Source of the DNA: Micromonospora sp. LH3U1
Lineage (GTDB): Bacteria > Actinomycetota > Actinomycetes > Mycobacteriales > Micromonosporaceae
DNA: 64,000 nucleotides
Assembly: GCF_028475105.1 (NCBI RefSeq)
Contig: NZ_CP116936.1
Span: 248,001 to 312,000, forward strand
Direction of reading: 5' to 3'
The stretch's first letter is position 1. Each line of letters opens with the position of its first letter. The notes under the pieces were generated by a model. It ran no database searches. It was given only the letters and a program-made list of their open reading frames with translations, and had not been told where the DNA came from. Made by a program: the position numbers and the translations under genes. This document shows, one piece after another, positions 41,488-51,500 of the stretch.

Positions 41488-42103
41488 CCGAAGAGCTCGG
41501 CGATGATTCGAGCCGTTCCGCGGATACTTCCGTTCCTACCGCTCGCCGATGATCGTCGCTGGAGGCGCGCCACCCTTCTGACCGGCTCTTGCCGCTGTGG
41601 AATCAAGTCTAGCCAGTTTGCGCATTGCAACGGGCATCCGTCATTGGTTAAGTAGAAGCCTTGGGCCGCTACCTCCCAGCCTGTCCCTATTAGTTGGCAG
41701 CGTCGACCCTCCGTTGCGGGCGGCAGGAGTGCGTCTTGCGCCCTGCTTCTAAGTTGCCGGCAAGCTGCAGGTCTACGAGAACGCACCGTGGGTTCTCACG
41801 GTGACCCTCCAAGGTGGGCTGTGCTGGAGGACAACTCTGCGCGACTCTCGACACGCATTCGCCCATCGTCTGGCGTCATCCAGATAGGTCGGCTCGCCCC
41901 GACGAGGCCTCCACGGCATCAGTCGTGTGCAAGCTCGTCGGTGCGAGGGAAGAGTGCCCCGCTACATGCCCCTTCTCGGCGGCTAAGGGAGAGGACGTAA
42001 CCGAACCGCCAATCTCTTGGCGGCACCGCGTGGCATATGGCGAGTCTTTCAATTCGATGTCGCGATCCGGGAGAACTCTCGTTCGCACCCTGCGGAGGTG
42101 TTG
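41488..42103. other. Intergenic region, possibly with a decayed gene
   Basis: The first 300 bases contain a minus-strand frame (41484-41786) with one protein-like patch (EVAAQGFYLTNDGCPLQCAN) but no ribosome-binding site and poor codon use elsewhere, probably a remnant. CCGCCAA (42006-42012) and TTGGCGG (42017-42023) make a perfect 7-bp stem with a 4-base loop, 80 bases before the permease start. It could be a leader hairpin or an operator for the permease operon. Confidence 0.4.
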
Positions 42104-43510
42104 ATGTACGGGCAAGATGAATTGGCGCGCTATGGCTACCGGCAGGAGTTGGCCCGGAGGCTGCGCTTCCGCGACTTGATCGCCTACGGGCTGGTGTACA
42201 TGGTGCCGATCGCGCCGATGGCGATCTTCGGCAGTGTCTACGCCGGCTCCGGCGGGATGGTGGCCCTCGCGTACGCGGTCGGTGTGGTGGCGTTGGTGTT
42301 CACGGCGTTCTCGTACGCGCAGATGGTGAAGGCGTTCCCGATGTCGGGCAGCGTCTACAACTACGCAGGGCGCGGCATCAGCCCGCCGGTCGGGTTCCTC
42401 GCCGGCTGGGTGATCCTCCTCGACTACGTCCTCGTGCCGGGGCTGTTGTACCTGGTGGCGTCGGTGGCGATGCACGCCACGGTCCCGGCGGTGCCGGTGT
42501 GGCTGTGGCTGCTCGGGTTCGTCGCGGTCAACACGGTCGTCAACTCGGTAGGGATCCGGATGACCGCGTTGGTTACCCGGGTGATGCTGGTCGGCGAGTT
42601 GATCGTCTTGGCGGTCTTCCTGGCCGTCGCGGGCTGGGCTCTCGCGACCGGGAAGGGCCGGTTCAGTTGGGAGGCGTTCTACAACTCCGACACGTTCACC
42701 TGGTCTCTGGTGGCGGGGGCGGTGTCGCTCGCGGTCTTGTCCTTTCTTGGCTTCGACGGGATCAGCATGCTGGCCGAGGAGACCAAGGGTGGTTCCCGTC
42801 AGATCGGCCGCGCGATGGCGGCCGTCTTGATCCTGGCCGGGGTGCTGTTCATCGCGCAGACGTGGCTGGCCGCGATGCTCGTCCCCGCCCCCGGCAGCCT
42901 TCTTGCGGAGGGCGATCCAAACGGCACTGCCTTCTACGACGCCGCCGCGGTGGCCGGTGGGGGTTGGTTGGCGACGGTGTGCGCGGTGGCGACGGCGATT
43001 GCGTGGGGGTTGCCGAACTCGATGGTCGCGCAGGTCGCGACGTCTCGGTTGTTGTACGCGATGGCCCGTGACCGGCAGTTGCCGGCGTTCCTGGCGAAGG
43101 TGTCGATCCGGCGCAACGTGCCGATCAACGCGACGCTGCTCACCGGCGCGGTGTCCCTGGCGCTGGGCCTGTACATGGCGACCCGTTCGGATGGGATCAC
43201 CCTGCTGTCGTCGCTGATCAACTTTGGGGCGATGGTGGCGTTCCTGGTCCTGCACGTCTCGGTCGTGGTGCATCACCTCATCCGGGAGCGCAGCGGGAAC
43301 TGGTGGGCGCACCTGGTCATGCCCGCCGTCGGCTTCGCCATCTTGGTGTGGGTGGTGGTCAACGCCAACATCGCCGCCCAGCGTCTCGGCCTGGCGTGGC
43401 TCGCCATCGGGATGGTCGTTCTGGCTGGCTTGTACCTGTCTGGCCGCCGACCTGCCCTTTCGGGGTTGGCACCGGCGGAGCCGCAGGCGCGTCACGTGGA
43501 GCGGGTGTGA
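42104..43510 (+). CDS. APC-superfamily amino acid/amine permease (468 aa)
   Basis: A 12-helix transporter starting MYGQDELARYGYRQELARRL. The family's first-helix motif is RDLIAYGLVYMVPIAPMAIF, then AFSYAQMVKAFPMSGSVYNY and GRGISPPVGFLAGWVILLDY. The unwound helix 6 region is SFLGFDGISMLAEETKGGSR. It should import an amino acid, amide or amine using the proton gradient. Its stop overlaps the GTG of a formamidase/acetamidase gene, so the substrate may be an amide such as formamide or acetamide or a precursor of one. Confidence 0.9.
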   Translation: MYGQDELARYGYRQELARRLRFRDLIAYGLVYMVPIAPMAIFGSVYAGSGGMVALAYAVGVVALVFTAFSYAQMVKAFPMSGSVYNYAGRGISPPVGFLAGWVILLDYVLVPGLLYLVASVAMHATVPAVPVWLWLLGFVAVNTVVNSVGIRMTALVTRVMLVGELIVLAVFLAVAGWALATGKGRFSWEAFYNSDTFTWSLVAGAVSLAVLSFLGFDGISMLAEETKGGSRQIGRAMAAVLILAGVLFIAQTWLAAMLVPAPGSLLAEGDPNGTAFYDAAAVAGGGWLATVCAVATAIAWGLPNSMVAQVATSRLLYAMARDRQLPAFLAKVSIRRNVPINATLLTGAVSLALGLYMATRSDGITLLSSLINFGAMVAFLVLHVSVVVHHLIRERSGNWWAHLVMPAVGFAILVWVVVNANIAAQRLGLAWLAIGMVVLAGLYLSGRRPALSGLAPAEPQARHVERV

Positions 43511-44520
43511 CCGGCATGATCCCGTTCACCTACCGGCCCGCCCGAGACGAGCTGGCCTACACCTTCGGCGGTCGGATGCCGGTGGCGCATGTGCGCGGCG
43601 GTGACGTGTTCACTGTCGTGACGGAGGACTGCTTCGGTGGTCGCGTTCGGGGGCCGGCGGACCTGCCGTCGCAGGTGTGCCGCATGCCGTACCTCAATCC
43701 GGTGTCCGGGCCGTTCTTCGTCGAGGACGCCGAGCCCGGCGACACCCTCGCCGTCCACCTCGCCGCCATCATCCCGGCCCGGGACTGGGGTGTGTCCTCG
43801 ACGTTCCCGCACTTCGGGGCACTGACGTCCACCTCCCACACCGCCACCCTGCAGCCTCCGCTGGAGGAGCGGGTGTGGGTGTACGGCATCGACCGGCAGG
43901 CCGGAACCGTACGGTTCGAGGCCGCGCGCAGCGACCACAGCGCTGACTTGCCGCTGGACCCGATGATCGGCACGATCGGTGTCGCCCCCGGCGGGTTCGA
44001 AGCCCGCTCCACACTCGTGCCCGACACACACGGCGGGAACCTCGACACCCCGCACCTGCGCGCCGGAACCACCCTCTACCTCGGGGTGAATGTCCACGGG
44101 GCGATGCTGGCCCTCGGCGACGGGCACGCCCGCCAGGGCGAGGGAGAGGCCTGCGGCGTCGGCGTGGAGATCGCCACGACCACCACCCTCGCCATCGACG
44201 TCATCAAAGGCGTGACCACACGGTGGCCGCGGTTGGAGACCGACCGGGACATCCTGTCCATCGGGTGCGCCCGCCCTTTGGAGGACGCCTACCGCATCGC
44301 CCAGCACGACCTCGTCGGATGGGCCAGCGCCCTGACCGGCCTGGAAACCCTGGACGCCTACCAACTCGTGTCCCAGGCGGGGCGGGCGCCGATCGGCAAC
44401 GTGTGCGACCCCAACTACACCGTCCTCGCCGCCATCGACAAAACCCTGCTCCCCGCCCCCGGACCCGCATACGACGGGGCGCACGAGCGGCTGCGGCGGC
44501 TCACCGCCGGGCTGCGGTAG
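43507..44520 (+). CDS. fmdA: Acetamidase/formamidase (FmdA/AmdA family)
   Basis: A 337-aa amidase; the GTG at 43507 overlaps the permease stop (GTGA). Family features: FVEDAEPGDTLAVHLAAIIP, PLDPMIGTIGVAPGG, HGGNLDTPHLRAGTTLYLGV and LALGDGHARQGEGEACGVGV. These residues form the metal site and cis-peptide-rich core of formamidases, which hydrolyse formamide or acetamide to ammonia and the acid. With the permease it forms an uptake-and-use unit for amide nitrogen. All core motifs look intact. Confidence 0.92.
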   Translation: MTGMIPFTYRPARDELAYTFGGRMPVAHVRGGDVFTVVTEDCFGGRVRGPADLPSQVCRMPYLNPVSGPFFVEDAEPGDTLAVHLAAIIPARDWGVSSTFPHFGALTSTSHTATLQPPLEERVWVYGIDRQAGTVRFEAARSDHSADLPLDPMIGTIGVAPGGFEARSTLVPDTHGGNLDTPHLRAGTTLYLGVNVHGAMLALGDGHARQGEGEACGVGVEIATTTTLAIDVIKGVTTRWPRLETDRDILSIGCARPLEDAYRIAQHDLVGWASALTGLETLDAYQLVSQAGRAPIGNVCDPNYTVLAAIDKTLLPAPGPAYDGAHERLRRLTAGLR

Positions 44521-44531
44521 GAGCCCCGCCG

Positions 44532-45209
44532 ATGACCGCGTCGATCCCGCGCCTGCCGCTGCGCGATGACCTGTTCCTCCTCGGCCACGACGACGACACC
44601 GGACACCCCCACGTGCACCGGCAGACCCTCGCCCTGGGACTCGCGGGCGCGGTCCTGATCGACCTGTACCTGGCCGGGCGGGTGACCCTCGACCCGAACG
44701 ACGACATCCGCCCGGCCAGCCACCCACGGATACACCCGCACATCGACCGGCCAGTCGGGGATCTGATCGCCGACGCCGCGACCGCGACCATCCGCCACGC
44801 CCACCCACCGCTGCGGGGGTGGCTGCGGATGTTCTCCGACGACCTGTATGACCGCACCCGCGCCGGACTCGTCGCCGGCGGGATCCTGCGTCACCACACC
44901 CGACGGCGCCTCGGCGGCCTCGTGCGCGCCGACACCTACCTGCCCACCGACAGCAAATGGGCGGTCATCGCCCGCTCCCGCCTGCGCTACCTCGCCGCCG
45001 GCCGCGAAGAACCCGACAACCACACCGCTGCCCTCGGCGGCCTCGTCGCAGACCTCGGCCTCACCAGGCACCTCTACCTCGACGACGACATCACCACCCT
45101 GACGACTCGCTTGAAGGCCATCGCCGGGCAGCACTACCAGCCGGTACGCGACATCACCGCCGCCGTAGACGCCGCCGTGGGGGACCTCGCCACCGCCGCC
45201 TACCGCTAG
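44532..45209 (+). CDS. GPP34 (GOLPH3-like) family protein (225 aa)
   Basis: The ATG at 44532 is 11 bases past the formamidase stop. The protein shows the actinobacterial GPP34 pattern: LPLRDDLFLLGHDDDTGHPH, LALGLAGAVLIDLYLAGRVT, ARTRAGLVAGGIL-type middle (here DRTRAGLVAGGILRHHTRRR), and a C-terminal helix with KAIAGQHYQPVRDITAAVDA. The eukaryotic relative binds phosphatidylinositol-4-phosphate; bacterial members are widespread in actinomycetes and of unknown function. Its place in the permease-formamidase operon is unexplained. Confidence 0.9.
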   Translation: MTASIPRLPLRDDLFLLGHDDDTGHPHVHRQTLALGLAGAVLIDLYLAGRVTLDPNDDIRPASHPRIHPHIDRPVGDLIADAATATIRHAHPPLRGWLRMFSDDLYDRTRAGLVAGGILRHHTRRRLGGLVRADTYLPTDSKWAVIARSRLRYLAAGREEPDNHTAALGGLVADLGLTRHLYLDDDITTLTTRLKAIAGQHYQPVRDITAAVDAAVGDLATAAYR

Positions 45210-45241
45210 CCCCAATCCACCTCACCTCGAGAAAGCTGACC

Positions 45242-46209
45242 GTGAACAACCTGCCCCACGTGCGACCCGCGACCGAGACGCCCCACCCTGTGGGCCGGCG
45301 AGCCGTAAAGGTCACTGCCGCCGCCTGCGCGCTCGGCCTCCTCGCCACCGCCACCGCTATCCCGAACTGGACGGGCGCCGCCGGGCCAGCCCAATCCCCA
45401 CCCTCGCCTTCCACCACTGCTGCGTCCCGGCCGGCCGTGCCGCCGTGTCTCTCACCCGCCGCCCTGAGCGCGGCACAGCTCAAGGCACGCGCACAGCAGA
45501 AACTCGACCCGTCGCCGACGCATCTGCCGGAGTCGACCTCGGCGCGGCAGGCTCTGGAAGCGGTGACGGTTGGGCCGTCCGGCTGCGATGCCATCCCGGG
45601 CCGGTTCGCCTACGTCCACCTGCTGCAATGGGCCTCGGACACCACGGTCGCGGGCAACAACGCCACCACGCGGATCGTGCTGTTCGAAGAGCAGCGCTGG
45701 CATGCCGACGATGCCTCCGGACGCGTCATCCGCAGCCGCTACCCCAGGGGTCAGCAGCCCACCGACGACAGCACCTACAAGCCCGGCGAGCTGGACGGAC
45801 CCATCGGACCGATCGCCACCGACCCGGTAGCGCTCAGCGCGCACATCGACGCCACCCAGCCCCGGTTCCTCGGACCCACCGCCGTCATTCGCGGCCTCGT
45901 CAGCCTGCTCGGCTGGCGTACTCCCAACCAAGCCGCCCGCACCGCGGTCCTCACCGTCCTGAGCGACACCCCCGGAATCGCGTACCACGGCTCGGTGACC
46001 GACCGCGCAGGCCGAACCGGCATCGGCGTCAGCGCCACCTCCAACGCCATCCGCTTCCTGCTGATCCTCAACCCCACCACCGGCGACTACTCGCCTACGA
46101 AAGAACCGCACTCACACCACCACCGGGCAGCGACCGAACCGGCCCCCTGGTTGACGACTACCACCTGTTCCTCGTCCACGCCCATGCCACCAGCAGCGGC
46201 AACTCCTGA
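45242..46209 (+). pseudogene. CU044_5270-like membrane-anchored protein with a frameshift
   Basis: From GTG 45242 the product has a cytoplasmic tail, one membrane span (AAACALGLLATATAIPNW) and an extracellular domain (KPGELDGPIGPIATDPVALS, then LSDTPGIAYHGSVTDRAGRT). At about 46090 the frame loses the family's end: as read it gives YSPTKEPHSHHH, while the neighbouring frame gives LLAYERTALTPPPG and DYHLFLVHAHAT, ending at 46209. A single missing base near TACTCGCC explains both. The gene is either a recent pseudogene or carries a sequencing error. CU044_5270-type proteins often pair with sigma factors; none is adjacent here. Confidence 0.75.
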
Positions 46210-46245
46210 CCTGTGCGACCGGCAATCTCGAAGGGAAATCTCGCC

Positions 46246-46875
46246 ATGGACGCTGTAACGCGCATCCGCGCCGCCCGTTGGGCGGACAAAGACCACGTCG
46301 CCGCGCTCATCGCCGACGCACTGCATCCCAGCCCTCTCGCAAAATGGCTGATTCCCGACGCAGGACCACGCCGCCAGATCCTCACCGACGTCCTCGGCAT
46401 CTGGATCGAACACGCCATGTTCTACGGCGACATCCACCTCACTGACGACGCCGCCGCCACTGTCGGCTTCCACCGATACCGCAGCATCCCACCACCGGCG
46501 AACTATCAGATGCGGCTGGCTGACGGGGCGGGCGCGCACACCGACCGCTTCGACATCCTCGATCGGCTGCTCGCCAAGGCTCGGCCCACCGAGCCTCACT
46601 ACGAGCTGGCGTTTCTCGCGGTACGGCCCAGCAACACAGGTGCCGGCTATGGCACCGCCATGCTCGCCCACCACCGCAGTCGCCTCGACCACGTAGGCCT
46701 GCCGTCCTGGACGAGCACCACCTCGGCCATTGGCCTCTACAGCCGGCACGGCTACACCGCCCGCCCACCGATCGTCCTGCCGGGCGGTCCAACCCTGCAC
46801 CCGATGCGCCGCAACTCCGAGTCAGCCGGCGAGCGGCTGCCTGTCATCACCGCTCGGGAGTCGCGGCTGGCGTAG
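46246..46875 (+). CDS. GNAT-family N-acetyltransferase (209 aa)
   Basis: The ATG at 46246 follows GAAGGGAAATCTCGCC. The GNAT core is seen in YELAFLAVRPSNTGAGYGTA (acetyl-CoA loop) and in SWTSTTSAIGLYSRHGYTAR. The N-terminal part (VTRIRAARWADKDHVAALIA) is the usual first strand and helix. The layout matches the mycothiol-synthase-like or small-molecule GNATs of about 200 residues; the acceptor is unknown. It lies just before the intact tRNA-Lys gene at 46950. Confidence 0.87.
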   Translation: MDAVTRIRAARWADKDHVAALIADALHPSPLAKWLIPDAGPRRQILTDVLGIWIEHAMFYGDIHLTDDAAATVGFHRYRSIPPPANYQMRLADGAGAHTDRFDILDRLLAKARPTEPHYELAFLAVRPSNTGAGYGTAMLAHHRSRLDHVGLPSWTSTTSAIGLYSRHGYTARPPIVLPGGPTLHPMRRNSESAGERLPVITARESRLA

Positions 46876-46949
46876 ATCAGCATCGCTCGTCTGGACCGGG
46901 GGGCGGACATCAACCTGGGCGCAGGTGGTCGGGTAGCCTGAAGCGGAGA

Positions 46950-47021
46950 GGGCTGTTAGCTCAATGGTAGAGCTGAGGACTTTTAATCCTTAGGTTCTGG
47001 GTTCGAGTCCCAGGCGGCCCA
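46950..47021 (+). tRNA. tRNA-Lys (anticodon TTT)
   Basis: A complete 72-base cloverleaf without encoded CCA. The acceptor stem GGGCTGT pairs with GCGGCCC (two G-U pairs). The D stem is GCTC/GAGC, and the anticodon stem GAGGA/TCCTT holds loop CTTTTAA with anticodon TTT at 46982-46984. The T arm is TCTGGGTTCGAGTCCCAG. The discriminator base is A. Its 3' half resembles the att repeats at 11041 and 15341 but differs in the T stem. It lies at the left edge of the defence-rich and mobile region and is a plausible integration target. Confidence 0.93.
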
Positions 47022-47141
47022 CAACCTGCTGACCTGTGAATCCGTGCAGGTCGGATGGAGCGATGCGCGAACCAACTGCTTGTTGTTCAGCACGAGCCCC
47101 GCGCTGCGGCGACGCCAGCGGGTACATGCTCAAGTAGGTCG

Positions 47142-47456
47142 CCCCGGCTGACCTGCTGCGCGCCGTCATTGTCGTCGTCCACGGCGAGGCGCTGCTGTCC
47201 CGGGTGGTCATCCATACGTTGATCAGCGAGTTCGTCACCGCGTGCCGCCCGACCTGGCGGTCGACGGGACCTTCTGAACGTCCGCGAGTAGGAGATCGTC
47301 GAGCTGATGGCCCGAGGGCTGAGCAACGACGCGATCGCCGCGAGCATGTGAGCGGCTCGCTCACCGCCATGACTCACGGCAAAACCGCGCGATGACCAAG
47401 CTGCACTGCCGCGACCGTGCCCAGCTGATGGTGTGGGCCTACGAGCCGGCCTGATC
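47142..47456 (+). pseudogene. Decayed LuxR-type response regulator
   Basis: The plus strand keeps recognisable pieces in more than one frame: a receiver end and linker (PADLLRAVIVVVHGEALLSR, then LISEFVTACRP), the LuxR helix-turn-helix (LNVRE, in-frame stop TAG, EIVELMARGLSNDAIAASM) and, after further damage, MTKLHCRDRAQLMVWAYE. The stop codon and frame changes show it is dead. It sits between the tRNA-Lys and an intact LuxR-type gene on the other strand. Confidence 0.7.
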
Positions 47457-47475
47457 ACGCCCCCGCCGACAGCTT

Positions 47476-48084
47476 TCAGATCCAGCCGTTTCCGCGTGCG
47501 TGGACGATTGCCTCGGTGCGGTTGGCGACATCCCATCGTCCATAGATGGCGCGCAGGACGCGAAACATCATTCTCTCGGAGTAACCCGCGTGCGCGGCCA
47601 GCCGCGCGACCGTGAAGCCCTGGGCGAGCAGGCGTATCCACGAGATCTCGATCTCCGTAGGGACATGTCCGGCTTGCGCTGATCGGGGGGGTGACGTCAG
47701 AGCCCGGACCACGTCGGCCGGAAGGAGGCTGTGGCCCGAGGCGGCTGCCGACAGGACGCTGCGCACCGTACCGGCGTCGGCCTCCCGCGCCATCACGCCG
47801 ACGGCGCCGGAGGTCAGCGCTCGCACGCATAGGTCCACATCGCCGTTCTCGATGACAGCAACCACCGCGGTTCGCGGCCGGCTGTCCCGAAGCGTCGCAA
47901 GCAGTGTCCAATCTGACGGGCCGAGCAGGGTCAGCGAAATGAGATGTTGTCCTGCATACCCGCTCCAGGTAAATAGATCGCCGGGAAATTCGACATCGTG
48001 GTCGGTGTCGCCCATTACTTGGGCGATTCCCCGGCCGAACATGGGAAGCGGATCGGAAACGGCGATCCGAAGACGACTCGACAA
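47476..48084 (-). CDS. LuxR-type regulator with atypical receiver-like domain (202 aa)
   Basis: The TTG at 48084 is taken as start because GTAGGAGCAGC lies directly upstream and the product then begins MSSRLRIAVSDPLPMFGRGI, as response regulators do. The receiver-like domain lacks a clear phospho-acceptor Asp: the usual DhxMP position reads DWTLLATL. The rest follows the CheY fold (TAVVAVIENGDVDLCVRALT, GAVGVMAREADAGTVRSVL). The C-terminal LuxR helix-turn-helix is ISWIRLLAQGFTVARLAAHA and GYSERMMFRVLRAIYGRW. It may respond to ligands or partner proteins instead of phosphorylation. Confidence 0.78.
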   Translation of the reverse strand: MSSRLRIAVSDPLPMFGRGIAQVMGDTDHDVEFPGDLFTWSGYAGQHLISLTLLGPSDWTLLATLRDSRPRTAVVAVIENGDVDLCVRALTSGAVGVMAREADAGTVRSVLSAAASGHSLLPADVVRALTSPPRSAQAGHVPTEIEISWIRLLAQGFTVARLAAHAGYSERMMFRVLRAIYGRWDVANRTEAIVHARGNGWI

Positions 48085-48353
48085 GCTGCTCCTACCGTTA
48101 TTCGTCGGTGCGCGAGCGGAGGCCGGAAGGCGGTGCCGACGCGGCATGGCCGCGACAGGATACCGCCATGGATGGCACTTCCCCGCCATCGAGGACGTCA
48201 TAGACGCGCAGAGTGCTAGCACCGTAACTTCAGGTGTACGTATCTTGGCGACGCCATTCTTCTGACCGTGCCGGACATCCTACTCGCTGGCGGACAAGCA
48301 GTTCCGCGTAGCGGTCTTTCTGCGCCTTTGGATGCAACCGAGGAGCGACGACA

Positions 48354-48575
48354 GTGGTCAATGAAAATTACCGATCCATTGGCCCGGGCGACGCTCCCTC
48401 GAATCGTAAGGGATGGCGGCGCGGTGACTGGGTCCGGCGGCGACAGCCCCGGCCGGGTCAGGAGCCTACGGGCGAGGTCGTGCACGTCAACCGGGCCGGC
48501 CTGCGCCGACTCCAGGTCCACTGGGCCGACGGGACCGTAAGCAACGTGTCGGTACGGTCGGTGGTCAAGATCTAG
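48354..48575 (+). CDS. Small SH3/KOW-like hypothetical protein (73 aa)
   Basis: A GTG start at 48354 with GAGGAG 8 bases before it. The N-terminal third is polar (NENYRSIGPGDAPSNRKGW); the rest looks like a small beta-barrel (RRGDWVRRRQPRPGQEPTGE, then VVHVNRAGLRRLQVHWADGT), as in KOW or Tudor-like folds. Its last 11 bases overlap the 3' end of the STAND gene on the other strand. It has no recognised family and may be unrelated to the defence pair. Confidence 0.55.
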   Translation: MVNENYRSIGPGDAPSNRKGWRRGDWVRRRQPRPGQEPTGEVVHVNRAGLRRLQVHWADGTVSNVSVRSVVKI

Positions 48576-51500
48576 TAAGAGAAGGGGGACGCGGACCCCG
48601 GGCCACCGCTGTCATTGCGGCGACCAAATCGTCATCGGCCCGCTCGCCGAAGGCGCCGAGCAGGACAGCGCTGCGATTGACGGCGCCCAGCGCCGAGGTG
48701 ATCTGCCGGGCCTGCTCGAAGGCTTCCCCAGCCTCGGCGAGGCGCCCGCGCCGCTGTGACTCCTCCATCAAAGCGAGGCCGAAGGAGGCCAGTCCTTTGG
48801 CCTCCCACGCGAGATAGTCGCGGGGTTCCCGGCCGATGCGCTGGTTGGCCCCGTCCCGCGAGGTGAGGAATGCCAGCCGCGCCCGGTCTCGCATCCGCTG
48901 GCGGAACGCGGCAATCCCGAGCAGGCCGTTTGCCCCAACCGCACGATCCCCGCTGTCCAGCCTCGCGCTGACCTCGGCGGCGGCGAGCGACTCGTCGTCC
49001 CGGCCACCGAGACGCAGGTACGCCAGGCCCAGGTTGAGGTTGGCCTGTCGGATCAGACGCGGATCCCGGGTACGCACTCCCAGTTCGGCGGCACGCCGGG
49101 CCGGCTCGACGGCCTCGCCGGCCGCATCCGAGTCGATGTAGACGGCAGCCTCGCCGTTGAAGCACAGCCCTAGGGCGACCTCGTCCTCGGTAGCCGCTCC
49201 GGAGGCGACGGCGGCACCTTCCTGCAACAGGGCCAACGCCGATCGCGGCTCACCGATCTGCCCGAGGGCCCAGGCATAGTCGATGAGAAGCAACGGGAGG
49301 ATCCGTTCGCGCTCCACGGTGTCCAGCAGCGCGCGAGCATTCGCGAGCGCCGTGCTGAAGGCGCGCAGCGCTTGGGCGTGGTGGCCAGCCCGAGCCAGGC
49401 AGAGTGCCAGGTCGGCGCGGACGATCACCAGCTCGCGTCTTCTATCGAGAATGCGGCATTGCCAAACCTGCCGGCGAAAGAGTCGCGCGGCGTGGCTGAA
49501 CTCGCCGGCTTCGAAGCGCACGGTCGCCAGCTGGATGTCGAGCATGAGCCGGGCCTTGGGCGCGCCGAACCATGAGCATTTCCGGCGGGCCTCCGCAAGT
49601 TCGACAATTGCGTCTTCGATGCGTTCCTGCTGTTGCAGCGCCGCGACGATGCGGCGGTGGTTGTTCGCTTCCTCGGTGTCGTCCCCGATCCGGCCCCGGA
49701 CCGCACGCCGCCATTCAAGCAGTGCGTTGCTCTGCCCCCAGCGGCGCAGGTGGTAGTCCTCGATGGTGTTCATGACCTCGTACGCGCGACGGCAGTCCCA
49801 GGCCCGGATGCGAAGGTCGATCTCGCTGAATGCGGGCCGCAGATCGAGCAGGCTTCGGACCGGAGCCACTCGGCGTTCCTCGAAGTACCTTGCGGCGTGA
49901 TGCCACATCGCAAAGCGGGTGAAGGGCAGAGGTACCCGGCGGTGGTCGTCGAGATCGCCACGTTCCAAGCCGCGGACGACTCGGTCGCTCTCCGCAGGCG
50001 GCAGGAAGTAGTGCCCGTGGTCGTGGTGGGCAACGCGCCGTTCGTGCAGCCCCCGGAGGATAGGGGCGCTGTCGACCCCTGGCACCAGGGCTGCCAGCAG
50101 AAAGTCGACCGCCTCCGGTGGGACCGGCCGCCCGTAGACCGCGAGGGCCTGCACGACCCGCTGCTGCGTGCGGTCGAGGTTGCTGAAGGTTGCCTCGAGG
50201 AGCGTCGCCTCGACATCCGGCAGTGGCACCTGCTCCAGTTCGTCGAGAAGGCGGGGCACCGGTGTGCCCGGCTCCTGCCGCAGCACGCCGACCAGCAACT
50301 CGAGGATGCGCGGATTTCCCTGACTCAGCGTGTACGCACGCTGCCGGTCCACCGGCTCCATCCGGTACAGGGCCAGCGCCGCCCCGCGGTCGAGCGCGAT
50401 CAGCAGGGCGATGGCGTCGTCGAACGGCAGCGGGTTCATCGGGACGAATCGAACATTGGCTGGTAGGTCGCGGCGGAGCTGCTGCGGCGGTCCGCCCGCG
50501 ACCGTCAGGACCAGCGTCGTCGGGTGCCCAGGGCGACCGGCCAGCTCCATGACCAACGCGCCCAGCTCACGGTCTCGGAAGGCACCGTCATCGAGCAGGT
50601 GTTCCGCGGCATCGAGGATCACCACGACCGTGGTGTTCCGAAGTGCTGCCAGCACATCGGTCAGCTTCTGGCGCCACTCGACCGGGTCGTTCAGACGCTC
50701 CTCGAGCCGTGCCCGGCCCGAACTCTCCGGGAGTGCCCGGGCCAGGTCGGCGAGCACGACGGCCACGTTGATGGGACGGTATCCGTCGGCCGAGAGGTAG
50801 ACGACGGCATCCGCCTCGGCCTCCGCCTCCCGCGCGGCGAGCCGGCGCCGGAGCTCCGCCGCGAACGCGGTCTTGCCCACGCCCGCGGCCCCGTGGACCA
50901 CGACCACCCGGGTTGAGGCGTCGGCTATGGCCTCCTCTACCCGGTGCTTCTCGGACACCCGATCGTGGAACTCGGCCGCCGGGACGATGGGCGCCTGGTT
51001 GACCAGCCGGACGCGGCCGTCCGAGACGTTCTCCTCGGTGAGGTCTGCGGGCCCGGCCGCGTCACGACGGCGGCCGGCGGCGCTCCGGCGGCGAAGTTCG
51101 TCCTCCAGCCGCACCCGCTGCTCACGGTTGTGAATCGCGAGCCTTCGCCGCTGCGCGCCGTCCGCCCGTTGCTCCTCCGCCTCGGTCCGGGACAGCTTCT
51201 CCTCGAGCATCCGGCCCACTCGTCCCTGCATAGAGATCTCGGTGATCCGGCCAACGAGATCGGCAAAACCCTCGTCTCCGCAGTCGAGCACCGGCGCCCC
51301 GCGCAGGTCTTCGTGCGGCACCTCGATCCCACCGGTCCGGAAACCGATCAGATCGATGGCGCCGGTCAAGGCTGCCCTGATCTCGCGCTTGCAGCCGGGG
51401 TCTATGGCGCTGCGCTCGGAGAGCAGGACCACCACAACGTCCGGACGGCGCAGACTGCGGGGCGACTCGCCGGCCTCATCCCGGTGCCACAGGACGTGAA

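Noticed and set aside
41876..43495. A 539-codon minus-strand open frame opposite the permease
   Set aside because: The translation is rich in His, Arg, Asp and Gln repeats, typical of reading the complement of a GC-rich transporter gene. The permease has full family motifs.
43492..44808. A 438-codon minus-strand open frame across the formamidase gene
   Set aside because: Antisense shadow with low-complexity composition; the plus-strand amidase motifs are intact.
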